DNA from: CAYSCZ01 sp964429655
Lineage (GTDB): Bacteria > Bacteroidota > Bacteroidia > Cytophagales > Cyclobacteriaceae
DNA: 64,000 nucleotides
Assembly: GCA_964429655.1 (NCBI GenBank)
Contig: CAYSCZ010000001.1
Span: forward strand, 1-64,000
Reading direction: 5' to 3'
Shown here: positions 35,521 through 44,490 of the stretch, one piece after another
Numbering within the stretch: position 1 is the stretch's first letter
How the letters are laid out: every line of letters starts with the position of its first letter
Notes under the pieces: generated by a model
The model's database searches: none
What the model was told of the DNA's origin: nothing
What the model saw: the letters and a program-made list of their open reading frames with translations, nothing else
Program-made: the position numbers and the translations under genes

Positions 35521-36295
35521 TAAAATCCAGCGCTTCCCTGATATTTTCCAGCGTTGCTGCCACATGCGCGCCCGGTATCATGTTAAATACATATCCTATG
35601 GTCTTTCTATCCAGCTCAGAACGGGTATCACTAAATGTTCGCATCCTGATCCTTAATTCCCGGTCACCCATAACGAAGTAATATTTAAGCCCGGTATCAG
35701 CTATTCTGTCTGTGCCATCCTGCTCCCAATAGTCGCACATACAGCCGGAGATGATAGCTCCTGCAAATCTCTCAGGATATCGGTTGGTCATGGCCCAGGC
35801 CAGGTCGCCGCCAAGTGAGAAACCGACAAGCACTACCTTGTCCGTGTCGATGTTGTATTCATCTTTGTGTTGTTCTATATCTTTAAATATCCTATTTTCA
35901 TAGCGGTGAATGGCTGCCTGAAATCCAAGGTAGCTACTTTCTTTTGCCGTTCCTTCTCCTTTTGGTAGCATGACTATAAAGCTTTTTCTTTTCCGCTCAT
36001 CTGTATCAGCATACATTTGCTCAAATATTCCCTTAATGTCTGATTTGTAGTACTTTGCACCCAGTGTATAGCTCAGGAAAAGGTCCCTGGCTGAGAGATA
36101 AGTGGGTGGTAAGAACACCAACAACGGATATTTTTTAGATTCATCATACTCAGGAGGCAGCAATATCTCACTAGGCAATTTTATTTGTAACTGATAGGTG
36201 GAATCAAGGTCCAGCTGGGCACGTCCTGAAGGTTGAGACAGGACAGAAAAAGAATAAAAACTAAATATTATTAGCGTCCAGAACTTGTATTTCAT
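35510..36295 (-). CDS. Exported alpha/beta-hydrolase (esterase D / PHB-depolymerase-like)
   Basis: 261 residues with a signal peptide (about 1-21, ending SFSVLSQ) and an alpha/beta-hydrolase fold. Nucleophile Ser160 is in GFSLGG, probable acid Asp211 in VMGDREL and His244 in PGAHVAA. YPLLVFLPP and DTDKVVLVGFSLGG match secreted serine esterases of the LpqC/feruloyl-esterase type. Likely periplasmic; substrate unknown. It is the last intact gene before the zone of broken efflux genes. Confidence 0.8.
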   Translation of the reverse strand: MKYKFWTLIIFSFYSFSVLSQPSGRAQLDLDSTYQLQIKLPSEILLPPEYDESKKYPLLVFLPPTYLSARDLFLSYTLGAKYYKSDIKGIFEQMYADTDERKRKSFIVMLPKGEGTAKESSYLGFQAAIHRYENRIFKDIEQHKDEYNIDTDKVVLVGFSLGGDLAWAMTNRYPERFAGAIISGCMCDYWEQDGTDRIADTGLKYYFVMGDRELRIRMRTFSDTRSELDRKTIGYVFNMIPGAHVAATLENIREALDFIIF

Positions 36296-36628
36296 GTATT
36301 ATTTAATTGATGGTTAATCAATTACAAAATAATCACTTTAGGGTAACAAATAGCTCTACCTTGAAAATATTTTTGAACACATAGGATGGTTAGACATGAT
36401 CTTTATTAATTGAACCTGAAAGTTTTATAAAGAAATCATCCGAGAATTTTCTTCATAAGCACAAAGTTTTAAGTTTCTGATTTGCTGGAACAGTTAGCAT
36501 CACAGCTGGACAAAGAATAAGACAAAGACATTGAGCGAGTAATTTTCTATTAATAAATTTCTACGCTAAATATAAAAATTGCGAGCGAAAATACTCGCCC
36601 AGACTCGATTTTGCCCGAACCTCTTGCA
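36296..36628. other. Gene-free stretch with a hairpin and a possible coding remnant
   Basis: No intact gene. A short in-frame tail (36473-36520, VSDLLEQLASQLDKE then stop) reads like the C-terminus of a lost protein. GCGAGTAATTTTC (36535-36547) pairs with GAAAATACTCGC (36587-36598), forming a hairpin with a 39-base loop. Neither is assigned a function. Confidence 0.25.
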
Positions 36629-37570
36629 TTACTTATAGCCTCGTGTTGAGGTGTCGTTTTTATTTTTACCCTGACATGGTACCAGCATTCCGAAAACCCC
36701 GGCTGCGATAACGGTAATAACCAAATAAAGCATACCGCGACTCAATTTACTTGCGATGCGGGATGTACCCTTGCCATAACGCTCGGTAGCCCGATAAAAA
36801 AGGGTATTGAAAGCCCGGAAAACCCTCCCAACAGACGTTTCGACGGTTCTAGTTTTTTCATTAACAGTGTACAAAGCACAGGACTGAGGCTAAGCGCATT
36901 TATGGAAGAAAAAACCACCGAAACAACGATTGTTATCGCAAACTGCTGGTAAAGTTTGCCGGTGATACCTACCATTGTCGCCACCGGCACAAAAACCGCC
37001 ACCATCACAAGTGTAGTGGCGATGACAGGTCCTGAAACTTCACTCATAGCGTTGCTGCACATGGGGTCATGCCTTTTTCGATATTTACCTGCACGGCTTC
37101 CACTACTACGATGGCATCATCTACTACAATACCTATGGCGAGAACAAGCCCAGCAAGTGACAAACTATTTATGGTGAAGCCAAGAGCCGGGAAAAACATA
37201 AAAGCGGCGATAAGTGATACCGGAATGGCTAGTGTGGGTATAAGGGTGGCACACCGATCCTGGATAAAGAGGAAAACATCCAAAATAACTAACACCAGTG
37301 TAATAATCAGGGTTTTGATTATTTCATCGATGCCGGCAATGATGGGTTCTGTAGCATCAAGTGATATCTCATATTGAAGATCTTCTGGAAAATTGGCGGC
37401 GATGCGATCCATGTTTTGAATGACCTCTTCAGACAGCGCTACGTCGTTTGTTCCTGGCGACTGTTTTATGGCTATGGCAGCAGCTTCTTTGCCATTCCTT
37501 TTGGTGAAAGCATTATAGGTCCCGACACCCAATCTCACTTCGGCAACATCGCGCAAATGCAGCCTACCAT
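36629..37570 (-). pseudogene. Broken RND efflux pump gene (AcrB-like), internal fragment
   Basis: Three minus-strand frames join into one AcrB/MexB-like segment covering roughly residues 240-560 of a ~1050-residue pump. The first frame (37570 to about 37060) has LRDVAEVRLG, the transmembrane GIDEIIKTLIITLVLVILD, and AIGIVVDDAIVVVEAV with the proton-relay Asp pair. The second has AMSEVSGPVIATTLVMVAVF and SINALSLSPVLCTLL, and the third FRAFNTLFYRATERYGKG. Frameshifts lie near 37050 and 36850. Both the N-terminal quarter and the whole C-terminal half are missing, so this cannot make a pump. Confidence 0.85.
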
Positions 37571-37618
37571 GATTACTTTATCGTAAAAGAAGGCCTCAAG
37601 TCCGGAGATCGAGTAATC
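37571..37618 (+). pseudogene. AcrA-like membrane-fusion-protein fragment, inverted against acrB
   Basis: Sixteen codons on the plus strand read DYFIVKEGLKSGDRVI then stop, matching the conserved AcrA/MexA C-terminal segment (VVKEGLKPGDRVV type). In normal operons acrA precedes acrB on the same strand; here the two pieces are on opposite strands and meet within 1-2 bases of 37570. The piece ends 8 bp before element copy B. Short, but the motif and its partner make it convincing. Confidence 0.6.
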
Positions 37619-37626
37619 TGATCTTA

Positions 37627-37795
37627 AACCCAGATTTGTCATTGGAATTTTGTCATGAAGGGTTTAAGCCCATAAAATCAGGCACTTAGGTCGAGGAGGC
37701 ATAGCATCGCTATGGTGACGAGCCAATAACATGTTAAGTGTCTGATTTGAAGTGATTTAACCATGTAATAGAAAGTCTAATGACAATTCTGGGTT
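37627..37795 (+). mobile_element. MITE-like inverted-repeat element, copy B (169 bp)
   Basis: Same boundaries and orientation as copy A, differing at only a handful of positions (for example CATAGCATCGCTATG in the centre and TTTGAAGTG for TTTAAAGTG). Terminal inverted repeats AACCCAGATTTGTCATT / AATGACAATTCTGGGTT. Transposase-less. It sits directly beside the scrambled acrA/acrB remnants. Confidence 0.85.
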
Positions 37796-38272
37796 AAAAT
37801 GATTTGAGCTTCGATGATTATAATTTTCTGACTCAAATGCTTATTATAATAGGTTGTAAGGTACAAGCACATATAGGGTTATGTATTCACAACAAAATCA
37901 ATCGAATTTACAATTAGAGTGCCTGTTGACACGAATCTTCCGTATGAATGCTGCGATGAATGCTTTTTTTCTCATATTAATCAAGGCTCAGAGTAGGCGA
38001 GCATTAGAATCCGATAACCTGACCTCCAGCACCAAGGTTGGTTAAAGATGAAAACTTTCAATGCAGCACTATCCACCCCCGGATATATGAGCTGAGTTCT
38101 TCCTGCTGGCCTTTTGCCAAAAGGTATTTCCTGCTAACTTTAAATATGCATCCACCATCTTTTAGGGAAGGATGCTTTTTCAAGGTAACCTCAACGAGGC
38201 AAGAGTAAGATGGATTGGTTGCAAGATCAATTCAATTAGATTATTTAAGCAAGAAAATTAAATGTTAATGTC
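37796..38272. other. Gene-free stretch between element copy B and tag
   Basis: 477 bp without a recognisable gene. A 34-codon frame near 37950 shows no family features. Two hairpins are visible: CCTTTTG-CC-AAAAGG (about 38110-38124), and GCATCC (38148-38153) pairing with GGATGC (38170-38175) followed by five T. The second could be a leftover plus-strand terminator. The high density of broken genes on its left suggests this is also decayed sequence. Confidence 0.35.
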
Positions 38273-38842
38273 TTAATTGACCAGCTCTTTATATCTGAAG
38301 CATTCTGTGGTATGGTCATTTACCAGTCCAACAGCCTGCATGTAAGCATAGATGATGGTACTACCTAAAAATCGAAAGCCTCTTTTCCTAAGATCTTTAG
38401 AAATTTTATCTGATAACTCTGTTTTCGAAGGTACCTGGCCAATGTCCTTCCATAAGTTCTTGATGGGTTTGTGGTCAACAAATGACCAAATAAAATTATC
38501 ATAGCTTCCAAAGTTATTTTGAACCTCTATAAAACATTGGGCATTGTTTATCGAAGCTTCAATTTTCTTTCTGTTCCTAACAATTGAAGGATTATTTAAT
38601 AATTTTTGTGTGTCATTTTCATTATAATTTGAAACAATCTCCGGATTAAAATTTTGATATACCTTTCGATATCCTTCCCGCTTTTTTAAAATCGTGGACC
38701 AACTCAGGCCGGCCTGGGCACTTTCTAAAACTAAAAATTCAAAATGCTTTTTATCATTGTGGATGGGAACACCCCATTCATAATCATGATAATCAATGTA
38801 TGCCTGGAGGGTATTATTTACCCATTGACATCGTTTAACCAT
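38273..38842 (-). CDS. tag: DNA-3-methyladenine glycosylase I
   Basis: 189-residue helix-hairpin-helix base-excision enzyme that removes 3-methyladenine. The Tag zinc site is complete: Cys5 and His19 at the N-terminus (RCQWVN, DYHDYEWG), His177 and Cys181 at the C-terminus (NDHTTECF). LSWSTILKKREGYRKVYQNF and RFLGSTIIYAYMQAVGLVNDH are typical. The start is 36 bp from the divergent secreted-protein gene. Confidence 0.96.
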   Translation of the reverse strand: MVKRCQWVNNTLQAYIDYHDYEWGVPIHNDKKHFEFLVLESAQAGLSWSTILKKREGYRKVYQNFNPEIVSNYNENDTQKLLNNPSIVRNRKKIEASINNAQCFIEVQNNFGSYDNFIWSFVDHKPIKNLWKDIGQVPSKTELSDKISKDLRKRGFRFLGSTIIYAYMQAVGLVNDHTTECFRYKELVN

Positions 38843-38878
38843 ATGGCGTATATTTACTTTAATAAACCAAATACTAAT

Positions 38879-40012
38879 ATGAAAATAATAATTTATTCCT
38901 TCCTGTCATTTTTTCTCACTGTAATAAGTCTGTATGGACAAGAAGAGGAAGAAATAAATGTTGGCGGATTTACATTTTTGGATTATTCAAAAGACCTACC
39001 GGATGACTTGATTTCCTCCAGATCAATAGTGTTTGTAACCGTCCCACCAAAAGCGAAAAATACCAGTGAAAGAGGTCCATGGAAAGAATTTGCCAGAGAA
39101 GCTCACAGCCAGTTTGTTAAGATGGGCATAGACCCTGTGGGTTACTATTATATCGATGATCTGTACTCAGGCTATGATAGCCATCAGGCTTACTTTGAAA
39201 GCATGGAAGGTAGGGAAATAAAAAATGTGATTATCCTTAGCAAAGTGTTGTTAAACATTAAAGGCAAAGAATCTACCCGATATGTTATTCTGATCACTGC
39301 TTTTAATAATAAACGTAGTTTCATGGACCATGGACAAAATGCATGGAAGGACCAGAACAAATCTTTCGATAAAGTGATAAGAAAACTTGGTAAGGACATA
39401 CTCAAAGAAGGTTTGGAAAAAACCAATTTTCTTGTTCTTGATAAACCTCAATTCTACACGGATGTCCCATTTTTTGAAGGTAGCAGAACTGAATTTTTTC
39501 CACTTGACTTAAACACTTCTATGCTTGCCGTGCCGATGTTTCAAAAAAAAGAGATCCCTGAAAATCGACCAGATGGAATAATAAATAATAAAGTAGTAAA
39601 ACTAATTGAGGAATATAATAGTAATGTGGACCAATGGAATAAAGAACTTAAAGATGTGATGAAAAACTACCCTTACAAATATGAGTTGGTTGACGCAGCA
39701 TCAGATTTCGATATTAAGGGGCTGGGATATCAATTTGTTATGAGAAGAATATATACCTCCGGGAAGGTAATCAAAGAATTGCTGGATTACGATGTTGATG
39801 CAGAAGATAGTTTTGTGACGGTAAAAAACATTGACGGAAAGGTAGTAATGAGAACAATTCCAATAGAAGCGCTAGTCAACAAATATTATATAAAACATCT
39901 TTTTAATAATGAAACTTTTATAGGCAGTCGTTGGGATGCAGATGAATTATGGGCAGATGCAATAGAGAACTATTTCAGAAATTACTTTGAAGAAATGAAA
40001 AAATTGCGGTAG
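38879..40012 (+). CDS. Exported hypothetical protein, ~377 residues
   Basis: I placed the start at ATG 38879, which gives a signal peptide (MKIIIYSFLSFFLTVISLYG, cleaved around QEEEE); the longer frame from 38744 would overlap tag. The mature protein is acidic and soluble with an alpha/beta pattern (SRSIVFVTVPPK, EIKNVIILSKVLL, YVILITAFNN). I recognise no family. It is followed without a gap by the CrtA-like gene, so both are probably co-transcribed. Probably periplasmic. Confidence 0.7.
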   Translation: MKIIIYSFLSFFLTVISLYGQEEEEINVGGFTFLDYSKDLPDDLISSRSIVFVTVPPKAKNTSERGPWKEFAREAHSQFVKMGIDPVGYYYIDDLYSGYDSHQAYFESMEGREIKNVIILSKVLLNIKGKESTRYVILITAFNNKRSFMDHGQNAWKDQNKSFDKVIRKLGKDILKEGLEKTNFLVLDKPQFYTDVPFFEGSRTEFFPLDLNTSMLAVPMFQKKEIPENRPDGIINNKVVKLIEEYNSNVDQWNKELKDVMKNYPYKYELVDAASDFDIKGLGYQFVMRRIYTSGKVIKELLDYDVDAEDSFVTVKNIDGKVVMRTIPIEALVNKYYIKHLFNNETFIGSRWDADELWADAIENYFRNYFEEMKKLR

Positions 40013-40741
40013 TTGACAGAAAAAAATTTTATCACTTTTTCTCTTTTTAAATTTTCCAAAAATAAATTCTGGGCCTTCAAGCAGGTACCGCTCAGTAAGC
40101 AGTGCTTAAATGATTATCCACTAAAGTTTTCCAGATTTCTGGGCACCGGGGGAAATGGTGGTTTTAGCATGATGCCTAATTTTCATTTATATGGGTTGTT
40201 ATGTGTTTGGAATGATAAATATTCAATGGAACAGTTCTTTAATGATGAAAATTCATATTATTATCGGGTAAAACGTCATTCAGAAAAAAATTTGAATTTT
40301 TATTTAAAGGCTGTGAAAGGACATGGTTCGTGGCATGGGATAAACCCATTTGATTATGATAAAAACATCAACATTGATACCGGACCCGTAACGGTCCTGA
40401 CCAGAGCTTCAATAAATATTTCTAAGCTTCATAGATTTTGGAAATATGTTCCGGATACAGGTAAACAAGTAAAAAACAGTGAGGGACACGTTTTTTCAGT
40501 GGGTGTTGGCGAATGGCTGATCATTGAACAAGCTACATTTAGCTTGTGGGAAAATTATGGCGATATGGTTAATTATGCTTATGGAAATAAATACCATAAG
40601 CGGGTAATTGCATTAACTAAAAAAGAAAATTGGTATAAAGAAGAGCTGTTTTGTGTTTTTAAACCTTACAAAATAGAAGGCGATTACAACGCAATAGCCC
40701 AGTCAGATTATTGGGCCAGCGCTTTTAATAGCTCTTCTTGA
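40013..40741 (+). CDS. Spheroidene monooxygenase (CrtA)-like protein
   Basis: 242 residues from a TTG abutting the previous stop. The whole length resembles CrtA: RFLGTGGNGGFSMMPNFHLYGLLCVW, ALTRASI-type VLTRASINISKLHRFWKYVP, VGVGEWLIIEQATFSLW and the C-terminal KENWYKEELFCVFKPY. CrtA is a haem-containing carotenoid oxygenase that adds keto groups to acyclic carotenoids. No other carotenoid gene lies in the window, and many Bacteroidota homologues have unknown substrates. Its 3' end overlaps the convergent GAF gene by 34 bp. Confidence 0.7.
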   Translation: MTEKNFITFSLFKFSKNKFWAFKQVPLSKQCLNDYPLKFSRFLGTGGNGGFSMMPNFHLYGLLCVWNDKYSMEQFFNDENSYYYRVKRHSEKNLNFYLKAVKGHGSWHGINPFDYDKNINIDTGPVTVLTRASINISKLHRFWKYVPDTGKQVKNSEGHVFSVGVGEWLIIEQATFSLWENYGDMVNYAYGNKYHKRVIALTKKENWYKEELFCVFKPYKIEGDYNAIAQSDYWASAFNSSS

Positions 40742-43089
40742 TTATTGTCATTTACTATTTTAATATCTTCCTGATTATCAAAATTTATCGAAACTCTTAG
40801 TGCTTTTAGTCCGCTCACACCTTGTAGCTCTTCTATATCAAGCTGTTCGACTTCAGGTTTCATATATCCTTTACTCTGGAGATATTCTATAAATCGAAGA
40901 TAATTTTCAGACTCATCTTCACTGGAGTAGACAATAGCAATCTTATTGGGCTGTGTTAACCGCTCTCCGGTTCCTTTTATCAGCGCCTTATCAATTCTTT
41001 TCTTAACGATCTCGTACCTTATATTATAGGCTCCATCTACATCAAATTTCTTTTCGTCAAGTCTGAATCTGATAGAAAGTGGTGTTGTATGAACCAATAT
41101 TAAATTGGTAATTTCCAATGGCAAGCTCAGTTGAGGTTGTAAAGCCTGAACCCTTCTGGCAATCTTGATGGTGGACAATAATTGCCATAGCTGTAGGTTT
41201 TTAAGGTACATATCATCATAGGAATCATTTTCATTTAATGTGGAACCTATGTAAATATTATACTCTACGCCATCTGTTTGATATTTTTCAAAATAATGTG
41301 GATACATTTTCTGAACAACATCTTGTTCCTTATCCAGGATAGTTGCTATGGTGTCATTGATCTTCATGACACTTTCTTCAAAAAACTTTCTGGCATGGTA
41401 GACAGTACCTAAGTCCACATCTAAAGATGCCCAATACTCATTGATCAGCGTTTCCAGTGTTGAGTTTTCAGACTTTAAATTATGAAATACAGGCTCTACT
41501 TCATTTTTTAAAAACCTAATAATATTTGTTTCGTCACCTGATAAGAGTCCTTTCTTTATTTGAAGATAATGTTTGTTTACTCTGAAATTTAATTCATCCA
41601 GGACGGGCAGTTTTTTCAACTTATATGCCCTGTTCAGAATGCTTTTGGTAAGTAGAAGTTGTTCTTTAAGGTCCTGTTGTATCGCTTTATTCCTTTCAGT
41701 AGATGATGATCGAATATCATAAGCAGCGTATAAAGGCGAAACATCCTTAAAAACTATCTCGGGGAGGTCTGTTATCTCGTTATTTTTTTGTTGGGTAATG
41801 CGGATAGCTGCTTCGCGAAACTTCCATTCAACAGATGGGTGAATGGATGTATACTGCTCTTTAATAATAGATTGAATTTCCGTATGTAATTCTTCTGCAT
41901 TTCTTTGAACAGCCACAGCGAATAAAGGAATGACTTCCTCTAATTTGGAAAGAGAATAATAATCCAGACTCCCTTCCGTCTCAGATGCCAATTCCAATAT
42001 ACCAATAAACTCATCATCATAGAATAACGGAGCCAATATTAGGTTTTTAATTTTTTTTGATAAGAGCTGTTTTTTGATTGCAGGTAGTTCGCGAAATTCG
42101 TTAATGTTTTCAATCACCAACGGTTTCATCTGGTTTATAAGGCGATCGTAAATTTTATTTTCATCTATTGAGCAAACAAGGTTTCCTTTTTCTTGAGAAA
42201 TCAAGCTTCTGTAAATTTTTCGTCCGTAATTGATCAGGCTCTCTTTATTTTTCTGTTGCGATGATATACCAATATGAAGATCTGGTACTTTCAATAGTGA
42301 CCTTAAATTTCTCTCCAGTTTTAGAAACGTTGCTTCGTTCACAACACTATCCTTCTCCAACAATGCCTCTTTAAGAGCGGAAATTATTTCCTGCTCAGTA
42401 ATTTCAATAAAGGAATAAATGACAAATCCTTTAAATTCAAATCGTTCAGGAGGCAAATATTTTTTCCATACATCAAGGTTATCAATATTATTTTTAATTT
42501 CATCAATGCTTTGATCAGTTAGTTTTGGCAACTCACCATCTACAGCAATTTCGCAAAATTTCGAATTTAATAGAACTTTATAATATCTTTCCAAACCATC
42601 TTCAGAATCCACAAGACGTAATACCACATCCTGCATACTATGGATATCCTGGCCATATAATTGCTGAAGAATGGATGCATAAGCAGCAAGTGTTTTTTTC
42701 TTACCCATCTTACCCATCTCCTCAATACTTATTGCCTTTATCAATTCTTCGAAAGATCCAGTTTTATCAATCAGTTTATGAAAAGGTTCTGTGGCATAAA
42801 AATAATCAAAAGAAAATGGTCTTAAAGCCGCCATCAGGTGATCTTCTCCTGTAGCTGGTGGGAATATGGCCAGCATCAGGTCATCAAGAATACTTTTATA
42901 ATCTTTTAATACACTTGCATCGGTCAGGGATTCCCTGAGTATTGGGTTGGCGTCAACGAGATTAATTAATTCCTTGGCTGTTAAAGACTTAAAACTATCT
43001 TTATCATAAGACCTAAGCTCCCAATAACCAATTATATTCGATAAATTGAGTGAAGATTTGAATGGAAAACCATTCATACTATTTGACAT
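40708..43089 (-). CDS. Large GAF-domain cytosolic protein
   Basis: 793 residues without signal peptide or membrane helix. A GAF-like domain lies about 250-400 (EKGNLVCSIDENKIYDRLI, LILAPLFYDDEFIGILELAS). It is flanked by long helical regions and a C-terminal alpha/beta domain with IAIVYSSEDESENYLRFIEYL. There is no kinase, HTH or cyclase output domain that I can see, so it may be a sensor acting by protein contacts. A protein of this build, as I recall, occurs in Cytophagales. It reads alone, divergent from the SDR gene across about 110 bp. Confidence 0.7.
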   Translation of the reverse strand: MSNSMNGFPFKSSLNLSNIIGYWELRSYDKDSFKSLTAKELINLVDANPILRESLTDASVLKDYKSILDDLMLAIFPPATGEDHLMAALRPFSFDYFYATEPFHKLIDKTGSFEELIKAISIEEMGKMGKKKTLAAYASILQQLYGQDIHSMQDVVLRLVDSEDGLERYYKVLLNSKFCEIAVDGELPKLTDQSIDEIKNNIDNLDVWKKYLPPERFEFKGFVIYSFIEITEQEIISALKEALLEKDSVVNEATFLKLERNLRSLLKVPDLHIGISSQQKNKESLINYGRKIYRSLISQEKGNLVCSIDENKIYDRLINQMKPLVIENINEFRELPAIKKQLLSKKIKNLILAPLFYDDEFIGILELASETEGSLDYYSLSKLEEVIPLFAVAVQRNAEELHTEIQSIIKEQYTSIHPSVEWKFREAAIRITQQKNNEITDLPEIVFKDVSPLYAAYDIRSSSTERNKAIQQDLKEQLLLTKSILNRAYKLKKLPVLDELNFRVNKHYLQIKKGLLSGDETNIIRFLKNEVEPVFHNLKSENSTLETLINEYWASLDVDLGTVYHARKFFEESVMKINDTIATILDKEQDVVQKMYPHYFEKYQTDGVEYNIYIGSTLNENDSYDDMYLKNLQLWQLLSTIKIARRVQALQPQLSLPLEITNLILVHTTPLSIRFRLDEKKFDVDGAYNIRYEIVKKRIDKALIKGTGERLTQPNKIAIVYSSEDESENYLRFIEYLQSKGYMKPEVEQLDIEELQGVSGLKALRVSINFDNQEDIKIVNDNNQEELLKALAQ

Positions 43090-43198
43090 GATCAGATAAT
43101 ATTATTTTAATAATTTAGAACGCTTATATTTTTAATTAGTTTCAGGGCAAAAACCTAGTAATAATTCAATTTCAAAATAGATAAATGTTGCCATAACT

Positions 43199-43960
43199 AT
43201 GTATGTAAATTTATCCGGATTTAATATATTAGTAACGGGTGGGAGCAGTGGCATTGGTAAAGCTATAGCTACTAAATTGGCTGAGTCAGGCGCTACAGTA
43301 GCAATTCATTACAATACGAAAGCCCGTGAAGCTGAAAATCTTGCAGGAATGCTTGGTAATGGTTGTCGTGCATTCCAGGCTGATCTTTCAAATGCTGCGG
43401 CTAGTGCCCGATTATTCGATAACGTACTATTAGAAATAGGCAGTTGCGAAACTCTGGTTAATAATGCAGGTGCAGCAATATCTACAAAAATTGAAGATCC
43501 TGATGAAGATTGGGTTTCTAAATGGAATGAGACAATGGCCATTAATCTGACAGCTCCGGCAATCCTAAGTAAAAAAATCATAAATCATCTGCTGAAAAGA
43601 AAAAGGGGTGGAAGAATTATAAACATCAGCTCTCGTGCAGCTTTTCGAGGCGATACTGCTGAGTACCTTGACTATGCATCGTCAAAAGCCGGTTTAGTGG
43701 CATTAACCCGTTCTATTGCGCGGGCTTATGGTAAGAATAACATAAAGGCATTTAATATAGCTCCAGGTTTTGTTCGCACGGCTATGGCTAAAAGTTTCAT
43801 AAACCAATATGGTGAAGAATATGCCATCTCTGATATATCACTTGATCGATTGACAGAGCCAAAAGATATTGCACCGATGGTAACCTTTTTGGCTAGCGGA
43901 TTAGCTGATCATGCTACCGGCAGTACTATTGACATAAATGCAGGCAGTTACTTACATTAA
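43199..43960 (+). CDS. Short-chain dehydrogenase/reductase, FabG-like
   Basis: 253-residue classical SDR: cofactor loop VTGGSSGIGKAIA, NNAGA, active-site Ser-Tyr-Lys around INISSRAAFRG and YLDYASSKAG, and IAPGFVRT. It probably reduces a keto group with NAD(P)H. The closest shape is 3-oxoacyl reductase, but SDR substrates cannot be assigned by sequence. It stands alone before the TerB-like pair. Confidence 0.85.
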   Translation: MYVNLSGFNILVTGGSSGIGKAIATKLAESGATVAIHYNTKAREAENLAGMLGNGCRAFQADLSNAAASARLFDNVLLEIGSCETLVNNAGAAISTKIEDPDEDWVSKWNETMAINLTAPAILSKKIINHLLKRKRGGRIINISSRAAFRGDTAEYLDYASSKAGLVALTRSIARAYGKNNIKAFNIAPGFVRTAMAKSFINQYGEEYAISDISLDRLTEPKDIAPMVTFLASGLADHATGSTIDINAGSYLH

Positions 43961-44047
43961 ATTGAACAAAACCTATATTGTATTTTGTAAATATTTTTTT
44001 TACAATTAATATTATAAATAACTTTATTGAAATCAATTCAATTAATT

Positions 44048-44479
44048 ATGGCTCTGCAAGATTCTATCAGTATCAAATCCCAACTTCAACACTTAATTCG
44101 TCTTGCATTGGCAGATCATAATTTTCACAAGGATGAAAAGGTAATGATAGAAATACTTGCAAAGGCTAATAAAGTATCGGAGAGTGAAATAAAAACCTTG
44201 ATTGACGATGAGCTTAATAATAAATCGCAACATCCGATCGAGGTCCCATCATTGTCTTTTGATGAGAAGTTTGAGCATCTTTATAACATTGTTCAACTAA
44301 TGAAAATAGATAATGAAATTTATCTAAGTGAAATTAGGTATTGCGAAGATCTGGCGGATAAGCTGGGTTTTGATAAAAATGTAATCAAAGAGTTATCTTC
44401 AAAGATTTATTCCTCTCCCGCGATTACTGTTGACAGAGAAAAACTGAAAGATTCAATTAAAAAGTATATAAAATCTTAA
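44048..44479 (+). CDS. TerB-like helical protein, first of a tandem pair
   Basis: 143 residues from ATG 44048 (MALQDSISIKSQLQHL); the TTG at 44027 adds seven unlikely residues. All-helical, with the TerB pattern LIRLALADHNFHKDEKVMIE and LYNIVQLMKIDNEIYLSEIRYCEDLADKLGF. TerB domains are metal-binding helical bundles, often tied to stress or membrane-associated complexes. The second half is strongly similar to the following gene (11 bp away), so the two arose by duplication. Confidence 0.75.
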   Translation: MALQDSISIKSQLQHLIRLALADHNFHKDEKVMIEILAKANKVSESEIKTLIDDELNNKSQHPIEVPSLSFDEKFEHLYNIVQLMKIDNEIYLSEIRYCEDLADKLGFDKNVIKELSSKIYSSPAITVDREKLKDSIKKYIKS

Positions 44480-44490
44480 ATAATAATAAT

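Noticed and set aside
31841..37795. Composite transposon carrying the acylase and hpnB
   Set aside because: The flanking elements have no transposase and are in direct orientation with internal decayed genes; mobility as a unit is not shown.
38744..38878. Longer 5' end for the exported protein gene
   Set aside because: It would overlap tag on the other strand by about 100 bp and hide the signal peptide that begins at 38879.
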